64,000 bases of DNA. Source: Methylobacterium sp. E-066. Its GTDB lineage: Bacteria; Pseudomonadota; Alphaproteobacteria; Rhizobiales; Beijerinckiaceae. The notes under the pieces are model-generated. The model worked only from the letters and a program-made list of their open reading frames with translations, did no database searches and was not told the origin of the DNA. The position numbers were made by a program, and so were the translations under genes. How positions within the stretch are numbered: position 1 is the first letter of the stretch; every line of letters begins with the position of its first letter. Of the stretch, positions 1 to 9,119 are shown piece by piece. The DNA is taken from positions 62,001-126,000 of the forward strand of contig NZ_JAKSYO010000193.1 of the NCBI RefSeq assembly GCF_022829635.1. The letters are read 5' to 3'.

Positions 1-132
1 GGCCGGGCCCTGCCCGATCGCCAAGCCGCCGGTCAGGCGCGCCGCGGCGACGCCCGAGGCGAAGCCTTCGAGGTAGCGCTTCTGCTCGGGGTTGAAGCCG
101 TCCGGGGCGGTCTGTGTGGTGGTCTCGGCCAT
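1..132 (-). CDS. nirA: Ferredoxin-type nitrite/sulfite reductase, N-terminus only (cut by window edge)
   Basis: Only the first 44 codons lie in the window; the gene continues beyond position 1. The start ATG at 132 is preceded by a strong GGGAGG ribosome site with 5 nt spacing. The N-terminus (MAETTTQTAPDGFNPEQKRY, then a LEGFASG segment) resembles the start of assimilatory siroheme [4Fe-4S] nitrite reductases of the NirA type, which reduce nitrite to ammonium in the cytoplasm. The neighbours support this: a NirB-like FAD reductase gene ends 103 bp upstream on the same strand and the NasST regulators lie beyond it. The 133-235 gap holds a CTGCC/GGCAG hairpin at 216-229. A sulfite reductase paralogue is the alternative; no catalytic residue is visible here. 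Confidence 0.6.
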   Translation of the reverse strand, partial: MAETTTQTAPDGFNPEQKRYLEGFASGVAAARLTGGLAIGQGPA

Positions 133-235
133 CTGCGCCTCCCTGGATCGCTCGCCGCCGAAGTGGATGCCGGTTCGGCGTAAGCGAGCGTGTGAAATCA
201 AAGGCTTAGTACCCCCTGCCGATCGGCAGCGGGAA

Positions 236-1504
236 CTAAGCAGCCAATTGCTCGGGCGCCGGGCGCCCGAACATCAGATCATCGAGGTTCTCGACCGGAT
301 CGCCGGAGCGGATCAGGCCCTTGCAGGCGCCCTGCTCGGCGATGTCGCCCACGAACACGGCGCCGATCAGCCGGCCCTCCCGCACCAGCAGCTTGCGGTA
401 GAGCCCGGCCCCGGGATCGGACAGGACGATCGCCTCGGCATCCTCGGGGGTGTCCACGAGGCCGGCGGAAAAAACCGGCAGCCCGGAGACCTTGAGGCTG
501 GTGGCGAGCGACGTGCCGGCATAGGCGGCGTTGTGGCCGGCGAGGTGCCGGGCCAGGGTGTCGGCCTGCTCGTAGGCCGGCTCGACCAGCCCGTAGATCA
601 GGCCGCGATGCTCGGCGCATTCGCCGAGCGCGAAGACGCGCGAATCCGAGGTGGTCATCCGGTCGTCGACCTTGATGCCGCGGCCGATCTCCAGCCCCGC
701 CCCCTGGGCCAGGGCTATCGAGGGGCGCACCCCCACCGACATCACCACGAGGTCGGCCGGCAGCACGGTCCCGTCGGCGAGGACGAGGCGCTCGACCTTG
801 CCGTCGCCCTCGACCCGGGCTGTGTCGGCCTTGAGGATCACCCGGACGCCGCGGGCTTCCATGGCGCGCTTCACCAGACCGGCGGCGTGGTGATCGAGCT
901 GGCGCTCCATCAGCCGGTCCATGACGTGGAGTAGCGTGGTGTCGACCCCCAGCCGCGCCAGCCCGACCGCAGCCTCGAGCCCGAGCAGGCCGCCGCCGAT
1001 GACGATTGCCCGGGCATGCTGCACGGCGGCCTTGCGGATCGCGGCCACGTCGGCGAGGTCGCGGAACGTGATGACGCCCGGCAGCTCCATGCCTGGCTTC
1101 GGCAGCCGGATCGGCAGGGAGCCGACGGCGAGGACCAGCTTGTCGAAGGGCAGGACATGGGTCTCGCCGACCATGACCAAGCTGTTCTCGCGGTCGATCT
1201 GGGTGACCGGGGCGCCGGTAATGAGGCGGATGCCGTGGGCGGCGTACCAGTCAAGGCCGCGGAACTCGCAGGCTGCCTCGTCGACTTCGCCGCCGAGCAG
1301 CGAGGAGAGCAGAACCCGGTTATAGGCCGCCTTCGGCTCGGCGCCGACGCAGGTGACGTCGAAGCGGCCAGGTGACCCTTCGGTCAGGCGCTCGAGGAAT
1401 CGAAGCGAGGCCATGCCGTTGCCGACCACGACGAGCCGCTCGCGTGGCAAGCCGGTCTCGGCGCGCGCATCGTGTGCGCTGGTGTCCATGGGGGATGTCG
1501 CCAT
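236..1504 (-). CDS. NirB-like NAD(P)/FAD-dependent oxidoreductase of nitrite assimilation
   Basis: A 422-residue pyridine nucleotide-disulfide oxidoreductase fold. An N-terminal FAD-binding glycine motif (VVVGNGMASLRFLERL, about 23-38) is followed by an internal NAD(P)-binding motif (IVIGGGLLGLEAA, about 166-178) and the FAD-contacting VFALGECAEH segment near 290. It matches the FAD half of NADH-nitrite reductase large subunits (NirB/NasB) but lacks the BFD, siroheme and Fe-S domains. A role in delivering electrons to the adjacent siroheme nitrite reductase is therefore inferred. It is the first gene after the -24/-12 promoter and leader at 1558-1683, so it should be transcribed only when NasT releases the terminator. 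A second in-frame ATG at 1489 is possible; neither start has a strong ribosome site. Confidence 0.8.
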   Translation of the reverse strand: MATSPMDTSAHDARAETGLPRERLVVVGNGMASLRFLERLTEGSPGRFDVTCVGAEPKAAYNRVLLSSLLGGEVDEAACEFRGLDWYAAHGIRLITGAPVTQIDRENSLVMVGETHVLPFDKLVLAVGSLPIRLPKPGMELPGVITFRDLADVAAIRKAAVQHARAIVIGGGLLGLEAAVGLARLGVDTTLLHVMDRLMERQLDHHAAGLVKRAMEARGVRVILKADTARVEGDGKVERLVLADGTVLPADLVVMSVGVRPSIALAQGAGLEIGRGIKVDDRMTTSDSRVFALGECAEHRGLIYGLVEPAYEQADTLARHLAGHNAAYAGTSLATSLKVSGLPVFSAGLVDTPEDAEAIVLSDPGAGLYRKLLVREGRLIGAVFVGDIAEQGACKGLIRSGDPVENLDDLMFGRPAPEQLAA

Positions 1505-1557
1505 CTCTGGATCGCGTCTGGAACCTCGAGTGCAGGATCGTCGGCGGACCGCCCACG

Positions 1558-1620
1558 AAAAAGCCGCTGCCGGTCATCCCCCGGGCAGGCTTTAAGCCTC
1601 AGGAGAACCGGATCAGCGGC
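1558..1620 (-). terminator. Intrinsic terminator in the nitrite-gene leader (attenuator)
   Basis: On the minus strand, GCCGCTG-AT-CCGG (1620-1608) pairs with CCGGCAGCGGC (1573-1563). This gives an 11-bp GC-rich stem with one 2-nt bulge, followed at once by five T residues (1562-1558). It lies upstream of the start at 1504, in the untranslated leader, so it acts before the coding region. Its 5' arm overlaps the P2 hairpin at 1612-1629; the two structures cannot form together, which is the arrangement expected for antitermination by an ANTAR protein. The large loop contains a small AGGC/GCCT hairpin. Confidence 0.75.
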
Positions 1621-1653
1621 CTCGCTGACGGCGCTGCCCGTCGTCGTTGACGG
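1612..1653 (-). promoter_or_regulatory. ANTAR-type two-hairpin leader, probable NasT target
   Basis: Hairpin P1 (minus strand 1653-1638) is CCGTC-AACGAC-GACGG: a 5-bp stem with a hexanucleotide loop carrying A at position 1 and G at position 4, the signature reported for ANTAR-binding RNA. Eight nucleotides later hairpin P2 (1629-1612) forms GTCAGCG-AGGC-CGCTGAT, whose 3' arm is the same sequence as the 5' arm of the terminator. P2 does not show a clean A1/G4 hexaloop, so that half is a weaker match. The nearby nasT gene encodes the obvious ligand. Stabilising P1/P2 would prevent the terminator and switch on the downstream genes (inference). Confidence 0.65.
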
Positions 1654-1664
1654 ACGCGAGTATC

Positions 1665-1683
1665 AAAGCAGATCCCATGCCAA
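1665..1683 (-). promoter_or_regulatory. Candidate sigma-54 (-24/-12) promoter
   Basis: The minus strand reads TTGGCATGGGATCTGCTTT, with the invariant GG (1681-1680) and GC (1669-1668) separated by exactly 10 nt. It matches TGGCACG-N4-TTGCW with two substitutions. Transcription would begin about 12 nt downstream, near 1656, immediately before hairpin P1, so promoter and leader fit each other. Nitrogen control through NtrC is the usual companion; I could not identify a convincing NtrC site upstream. Confidence 0.55.
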
Positions 1684-1989
1684 GCGCGGGGCGCAGTTCC
1701 AAGTTATTACAAGTGTTGATCAAATGTCGCCGTCACAGAGGCGCCCTCGCGCTATGAGGGGCGAGACCGCACTGCACAAAAAGCAGGCGGGCGGTCGCTT
1801 AAACGATCAGCGCGGCGGCAAGGGAGGGTGTCTGGGCTACCGTTTGATCATCGGAGACCGAGAGCGGCCAGATGGTTTTACGCCGTCATCGCAGGCGCAG
1901 CGAAGCGGCGAAGAGATGCTGCACCTGGAGATCGTGCGCCGCGCTGAGTTGCCTCGCTAGGACCGGGAGGTCCGCGACAACAAGGTCCA

Positions 1990-2112
1990 ACCCTCCACCT
2001 CATCCTGAGGTGTGAGCGAAGCGAGCCTCGAAGGAGCCATCCAGGGATCGCGTGGCTGGCTGGAGGGCTCCTTCGAGGCCTCCGCTGCGCTCCGGCACCT
2101 CAGGATGAGGGC
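1990..2112. repeat. Intergenic inverted repeat, family A copy 1
   Basis: The left arm (about 1995-2038) begins CACCTCATCCTGAGGTG and ends in a GAAGGAGCC block. The right arm (about 2066-2111) is its approximate reverse complement, ending CACCTCAGGATGAGGG. Related copies lie at 20337-20456, 33485-33597 and 59262-59377. It sits in the 663-bp gene-free interval 1505-2167, whose other content is the regulatory leader at 1558-1683; I see nothing convincing in 1684-1989. No reading frame or target duplication suggests an insertion sequence. Confidence 0.8.
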
Positions 2113-2167
2113 GTGCGTGGGAGGAGCACTCGAGCCCTGCAAGATCGAATCCGACGCTTGGGCCGGA

Positions 2168-2380
2168 TCAGATCAGCGTCGAGAGCATCGCCAGCAGGCC
2201 CAGAGTCGGCATCGCGCCGGCCACGAGGACCCAATACCAGGCGGGGACACCGCCGGGACGGCGGTTGTCGTTGCTGGCGCGCGGGGCCTTGGCGCCGCGG
2301 CGAACATAGCGTCGAAGCTCGACCCGCCTCGGCGGATGCGATGTCGACGAGTCGGTATCGAGTTTACGGCATCCGGGCAT
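2168..2380 (-). CDS. Small predicted single-pass membrane protein
   Basis: A 70-residue open frame. The polar, Arg-rich N-terminal half includes VELRRYVRRGAK and is followed by a C-terminal hydrophobic segment (WYWVLVAGAMPTLGLLAML, about 48-66), giving the look of a tail-anchored or single-pass inner-membrane protein. There is no clear ribosome site before the ATG at 2380. It follows nasS on the same strand after 95 bp and could be the last gene of that unit. I do not recognise a family, and it may not be a gene. Confidence 0.4.
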   Translation of the reverse strand: MPGCRKLDTDSSTSHPPRRVELRRYVRRGAKAPRASNDNRRPGGVPAWYWVLVAGAMPTLGLLAMLSTLI

Positions 2381-2475
2381 GGCGATCGGGAAACGGCTGA
2401 GACCCGGTAACGTTCCGCGCTCGACTGTGTTCGGACATCACGTCGCTGACGAAATCGCCGTTTTGTCTATCGCCC

Positions 2476-3489
2476 TCAGGGCGCCAGGGCGGCTTGGTAG
2501 AGATCGGGCCAGAAGACCGTGGCCGCCTCCGAATCGAGGCGGTCGTCCCGGGAGATCTGCCGAGAGGCGCGCATCTGCGCCACGAGCCAGCTTGCGGCCT
2601 CGGGACGCGGCGCCTGCACGGAGGCGCCGAGGTCGAGATGTCCCGGCACCGGCCGGGTGGCGCCGGCCGAATCCAGGATCGCGTCGCCCGCAAAGGCCCG
2701 GCCGATCAACTCGGCATCGAGGTTGAGGTAGGTCCGGTGGGCGAGGCGATGGATCAGGTCGGCGCGGTTGGCCGGGTCGGCGCACCATTGCCCGGCCCGC
2801 GCCACCGCCCGGACCAGGGGCAGCGTCGCGCCGTCGAGCCGCGCGGACAGGGCGAGCACTTTCTCGGGGGCGTCCGGGGCGAGGTCGCAACCGAAGGCCG
2901 CGATCCGCCCGTGGCCTGCCGCCACGGCCACGTCGTTCCAGGGGGCGCCGGTGCAGTAGCCGTCGACGAGGCCTCGGGCCAGGGCCTCGACGCTGTGCTG
3001 GGGCGGGACCACGACCGTGCGGAACGCCGTGGGATCGAGGCCGCCGGCCTCCGCGAACAGCCGCAGCTGGTAGGTGTGGCAGGAGAACGGATGCACGGTC
3101 CCGAGCGTCAGCGGCCGGCCCGCATCCCGGCGCTCGGCCGCCACCCGGGCGAAGGCGCGGGCCACGTCGGCCAGGGCCTCGCTCTCCGGTTCCATCGCGG
3201 CCCAGAGCGCGCGGGACACCGTGATGGCGTTGCCGTTGGCGCTGAGCTGCAGCGGTACGATCAGGTCGGACGGCGGCCCGGACAAAGCAAGGCGGCTCGC
3301 CAGGGCCAGCGGCGCCAGCATGTGCGCACCGTCGAGATGCCCGAGGGCCAGACGGTCGCGCAGGGTCGCCCAGGACGGCTCGGCCGAGAGGTCAAGCTCC
3401 AGGCCCTCGGAGCGGGCGAAGCCGAATTCGTGGGCCGCGATCAGCGGCGCGGCATCGCAGAGCGGGATGTAGCCGAGCTGGAGCCTCAT
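2476..3489 (-). CDS. nasS: NasS-type nitrate sensor (NrtA/CmpA-like periplasmic-binding fold)
   Basis: A 337-residue protein of the NrtA/CmpA nitrate-binding family that begins directly with the mature fold (MRLQLGYIPLCDAAPLIAAH) and has no signal peptide, as expected for the cytoplasmic sensor NasS rather than a transporter subunit. Recognisable family segments include GHLDGAHMLAP (about 51-61), a TVHPFSCHTYQLR stretch near 130 and a DGYCTGAPWNDVA stretch near 175. In known NasST systems NasS holds NasT inactive until nitrate or nitrite binds. Its start overlaps the nasT stop by four bases (ATGA), so the two proteins are translationally coupled and probably made in fixed ratio. Confidence 0.88.
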   Translation of the reverse strand: MRLQLGYIPLCDAAPLIAAHEFGFARSEGLELDLSAEPSWATLRDRLALGHLDGAHMLAPLALASRLALSGPPSDLIVPLQLSANGNAITVSRALWAAMEPESEALADVARAFARVAAERRDAGRPLTLGTVHPFSCHTYQLRLFAEAGGLDPTAFRTVVVPPQHSVEALARGLVDGYCTGAPWNDVAVAAGHGRIAAFGCDLAPDAPEKVLALSARLDGATLPLVRAVARAGQWCADPANRADLIHRLAHRTYLNLDAELIGRAFAGDAILDSAGATRPVPGHLDLGASVQAPRPEAASWLVAQMRASRQISRDDRLDSEAATVFWPDLYQAALAP

Positions 3490-4073
3490 CCGAGCAGATC
3501 CGCCGTGGTGACGATGGCCCGGGCGATGTCGGCGATCTTGCGCTTCTCGTTCATGGCCTTGCGCCGGAGCTGCTTGTAGGCCTCGTCCTCGGTCAGCCCC
3601 TTCAGGTTCATCAGGATGCCCTTGGCGCGCTCGATCAGCTTGCGGTCGGCAAGCTCGCCGCGGGCCTCGGATAATTCGCGCTGGAGCCGCGCGAAGGCGT
3701 TGAAGCGCAGGATCGCGATGTCGAGGATCGACTTGATCCGCTCCGCCCGCAGCCCGTCGACCACATAGGCCGAGATCCCGGCATCGACCGCGGCCTGCAT
3801 CATGGTGGTGTCCGAGCGGTCGACGAACATCGCCACCGGCCGCTCGACCTGCCGGGAGACGCCCGACATCTGTTCCAGGATATCGCGGCTCGGGCTTTCC
3901 AGGTGGATCACCACCACGTCGGGCTTCAGGGCGGTGATCCGCTCCAGCAGATCGGCCGTGTCGGGGATCACCACGATCCGGCCGATGCCGGCCGCGCGCA
4001 GGCCCTCCTCCAGGATCGCCGCACGGGCGCGGCTCGGGTCGATCACGGCGACGGTGAGGTTGGATTCGGTCAT
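3486..4073 (-). CDS. nasT: NasT-type ANTAR antiterminator with pseudo-receiver domain
   Basis: A 195-residue protein with an N-terminal receiver-like domain (about 5-120) and a C-terminal ANTAR RNA-binding helix bundle (about 130-190, including RKLIERAKGILMNLKGLTED). The ATG at 4073 is preferred because the residues before it are Pro/Arg-rich and unlike the family. The usual phosphoacceptor site reads VVVIHLESPSRD, with His57 where aspartate is expected, so phosphorylation is unlikely and control should come from NasS binding. The likely RNA target is the two-hairpin leader at 1612-1653, which would allow transcription of the nitrite-reduction genes when nitrate is present. Confidence 0.88.
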   Translation of the reverse strand: MTESNLTVAVIDPSRARAAILEEGLRAAGIGRIVVIPDTADLLERITALKPDVVVIHLESPSRDILEQMSGVSRQVERPVAMFVDRSDTTMMQAAVDAGISAYVVDGLRAERIKSILDIAILRFNAFARLQRELSEARGELADRKLIERAKGILMNLKGLTEDEAYKQLRRKAMNEKRKIADIARAIVTTADLLG

Positions 4074-4259
4074 CGGGGCCCGGTCGGCGCGGGTCTTCTC
4101 AAGAGGGGGCGGCCCGGTCCGGGCGCCCCCGGCCAAGCCAATAGCCCAAGCAAGGTGTATGCCCCGCGGGGATCGCCAGCGTTACCGCCAGGCAAAGAAA
4201 CGGTCCAGCTTCCGCCGCAATGCTGGGGGCATGTTGGCCCTCTCGGAACGATCGCGGGG

Positions 4260-4859
4260 ATGGTGAAACGGATGCGCAGGCCAGACCAGCTTGCCCTGAC
4301 GGACGCCGCCACCGGGCGCGTGTCGATGCCGTTCCTGCCGACCGTGGTGGTGGTGGCGATGTTGGGCATCGCCTCCCTCTATTGCCCCTCATCGACGCAG
4401 CCGACCCCGCCGGAGGCTCGCGCCGAACTGATCGCGCCCGAGGCCCCGTCGCCCACCGCCTTCGCCAAGCCGGTGGCGATCCCGGAGACGGTTCGGCGCC
4501 CGGCCTCCCTGGCCTTCGCCGAAATGTATCCCCTGGCCCCGACTCAAGCCGCAAGGCCTGCGCTCGCGGCGCGGGCGACGTCGCATATCGCGACCGCGGG
4601 CCGCCATCCCTGCCCCGGTCGCCGCTGCCCGGAGACACCCCAGCGCGTGACCGATCCGCTGGCGGCCGGCCGCGCCGAGGCCCCGGAGGCGGACGAAGCC
4701 GGGCTTCTGCCGCCCGCCGCCCTGCCTTTCGCCGCCTCGGTGGCCGAACGGCTGGCGCCCGCCGCCCGCGCCGTCGGCGATGCGGCCAGCCTGATGCGCG
4801 ACGGCGCGGCGGCCGTACAGGGCTCCGTCGCCCTGGTGGTGGCCGACTGCCTGCGCTGA
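4260..4859 (+). CDS. Hypothetical membrane-anchored Ala/Pro-rich protein
   Basis: A 199-residue frame with a basic start (MVKRMRRPDQ) and one hydrophobic helix (FLPTVVVVAMLGIASLYCP, about 25-43), then a long Ala/Pro-rich tail with a few cysteines. The pattern suggests a signal anchor with an extracytoplasmic disordered region. An alternative ATG lies at 4272. It is divergent from nasT, with 186 bp between the starts, and is followed by the GH15 gene. I do not recognise a family; the composition could also arise in non-coding high-GC DNA. Confidence 0.45.
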   Translation: MVKRMRRPDQLALTDAATGRVSMPFLPTVVVVAMLGIASLYCPSSTQPTPPEARAELIAPEAPSPTAFAKPVAIPETVRRPASLAFAEMYPLAPTQAARPALAARATSHIATAGRHPCPGRRCPETPQRVTDPLAAGRAEAPEADEAGLLPPAALPFAASVAERLAPAARAVGDAASLMRDGAAAVQGSVALVVADCLR

Positions 4860-4996
4860 CGCGCGTCGGTCCGACGGCACGGCATTCTATTCGGCCCGGC
4901 TTAGCGTGCGACCACCTCTGGACCTCGCAACCGGGCGTCCTAGGTGCGTTGCAGCGGATGGTCGGGGACCCGGCCTCGCGCTGGAGCCGAGGCCGG

Positions 4997-6882
4997 ATGG
5001 CTGCACGCATCGAGGATTATGCACTCGTCGGGGATTGCCGCAGTGCCGCGCTGATCAGCCGGCAAGGCAGCGTCGACTGGCTGTGCTGGCCGCGCTTCGA
5101 CGCCGCCGCCCTGTTCACGAGCCTGCTCGGCACCGAGGCGCACGGCTTCTGGAAGATCTTTCCTGAGGCCGAGCATGTTGAGACCAGCTGGGCCTATCGT
5201 CCCGGCAGCCTCGTGCTGGAGACCCGGCACAAGACCCGGCTCGGCGAGGTCCTGGTCACCGATTTCATGCCGGTCGGCGACGGCTCCCACTTGGTGCGCT
5301 TGGTCGAGGGCGTGCACGGGCGCGTCGCCATGCGCATGGAGATGGCGGTGCGGTTCGATTACGGCTCCGCGGTGCCGTGGGTCTCGCGCTCGGAGCTGGG
5401 CGACCTGCGCGCCGTCTCCGGCCCGCACAAGGTCGTGCTGCGCACCGATGTCCACCTGAAGGGGTCGGAGGCGCAGACCACCGTCTCCGAGTTCACCGTC
5501 CATGCCGGCGAGCGCCATCGCTTCGTGTTGAGCTACGGCCCGTCCCACGAGGACGATCCGACCCCGATCGAGCCGCGCAGGAGCCTTGAGGCAACCGATC
5601 AGGCTTGGCGTGAATGGTCCGAGCGCTGCGCCGGCGGCACGGCCTGGGACCGGATGCTGCAGCGCTCGCTCCTGACCCTGAAGGCGCTGATCTACGAGCC
5701 CACCGGCGGCATCGTCGCCGCGCCGACCGCGTCCCTGCCCGAGGGCCTCGGCGGCGAGCGCAACTGGGATTACCGCTTCTGTTGGCTGCGCGACTCCACG
5801 CTGACGCTGATCGCCCTGATGGATGGCGGCTATATCGACGAGGCGCGCAACTGGTTGGGCTGGCTGCTGCGGGCGGTGGCCGGCAACCCGGAACAGGCGC
5901 ATATCCTCTACGGCATCGGCGGCGAGCGCCTGCTGCCGGAGATCGAACTCGACTGGCTCCCCGGCTACGAGAACTCGAAGCCCGTGCGGATCGGCAACGC
6001 CGCGGCCTCGCAGTTCCAGATCGATGTCTACGGCGAGCTGTTCGACGCGCTCTATCAGGCCCATGCCCGCGGCCTGCCGGTGAGCAAGGACGGGTTGCGG
6101 GTCGGGCTGGCGATTCTCGGCCACCTGGAAAAGGCCTGGCGCAAGCCCGACGAGGGCATCTGGGAGGTGCGCGGCGGCTCGCGCCATTTCACGCATTCCA
6201 AGGTGATGGCCTGGGTCGCCTTCGACCGGGCCCTGCGCATGCACGAGATGCACGAATCGGGCGCCACCGAGGAGCAGGCCGTGCGCTGGCGCGCCCTCCG
6301 GGACGAGATCCACGCCGAGGTCTGCGCCAAGGGCTTCGACCCCGAGCTCAACAGCTTCGTCCAATCCTATGGGGCGAAGGCGCTGGACGCGAGCCTGCTG
6401 CTCATCGCCCATACCGGCTTCCTGCCGCAGGACGATCCCCGGGTGGTCGGCACCGTCGAGGCGATCGGCCGGGACCTGATGCGCGACGGCTTCATCCTCC
6501 GCTACGAGACCGAGGGCCAAACCACCGACGGCCTGTCCGGCAACGAGGGCGCCTTCCTGCCCTGCACGTTCTGGTACGCGGACAACCTGATCGGCCTCGG
6601 AAGGCGTGACGAGGCACGGGCGATCATCGAGCGGCTGATCGGCATCTGCACCGATCTCGGCCTCGTCAGCGAGGAATACGACGTGCAAGCCAAGCGGCTT
6701 GTGGGTAACTTCCCCCAGGCGTTCACCCATGTCGCGCTCGTCAACACGCTGCTCAGCTATACGCGCGGCGAAGGGCCGGCGGATCGGCAGGGTGGTAAGG
6801 CCAACGGAGCCCCTCCCGCCGTCCTTCGGCAGCGTGAAGCCGACAAGCGGCACGCAAGAGGCGAACTGGAAGACGCGACATC

Positions 6883-6886
<4 letters not shown>
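4997..6886 (+). CDS. Glycoside hydrolase family 15 protein (glucoamylase/trehalase-like)
   Basis: A 629-residue GH15 protein. The N-terminal beta-sandwich begins IEDYALVGDCRSAALISRQG with a VDWLCWPRFD motif near 31-40, and the (alpha/alpha)6 barrel carries the diagnostic GERNWDYRFCWLRDSTLTL segment near 254-272. The late LSGNEGAFLPCTFWYADNL region is a typical active-site segment. Members hydrolyse terminal alpha-glucosidic bonds or trehalose to release glucose; substrate cannot be decided here. It lacks a signal peptide, so a cytoplasmic role in glycogen or trehalose turnover is likely. Its stop overlaps the transketolase start by four bases, linking it to the pentose phosphate genes downstream. 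An upstream in-frame ATG at 4958 is less likely. Confidence 0.88.
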
Positions 6887-8958
<2,072 letters not shown>

Positions 8959-8966
8959 CGCTTATT

Positions 8967-9078
8967 CCCCTCCCCCTTGTGGGGAGGGGCAAGGGGTGGG
9001 GGTGGTGCAGAAGGCACCGGAGCGCCCCATCCTGACCGACCCCCACCTCCGGCTCCTCCCCACAAGGGGGAGGAGAGG
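8967..9078. repeat. Intergenic C/G-tract inverted repeat, family C copy 1
   Basis: The left arm starts CCCCTCCCCCTTGTGGGGAG and the right arm ends CTCCCCACAAGGGGGAGGAG, so the roughly 110-bp element can fold on itself. It fills most of the 161 bp between transketolase and the transaldolase-PGI gene. A related but diverged copy is at 21703-21813. It could act as an mRNA stability or partial termination element; that is inference. Confidence 0.7.
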
Positions 9079-9119
9079 CGGAAGCGGTGCGGTTCGCAGA
9101 CCGTCGACGAGGAACCGAC

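Noticed and set aside
216..229. CTGCC/GGCAG hairpin between the FAD gene and nirA as a terminator
   Set aside because: The stem is short, has no T tract and lies between two genes that should be cotranscribed; probably incidental.
1770..1790. NtrC site (TGCAC-like) upstream of the -24/-12 promoter
   Set aside because: Only CTGCACAAAAAGCAG is present, with wrong arm spacing and no second half-site of the usual form.
1990..2112. CRISPR array
   Set aside because: The repeats here and elsewhere are long inverted units present once per locus; there are no regularly spaced short direct repeats or cas genes.
4940..6853. Long open frame (637 codons) on the minus strand opposite the GH15 gene
   Set aside because: It is fully antisense to a gene with clear family motifs, is Ala/Arg/Gly/His-rich and shows no domain; the high GC content produces such frames by chance.
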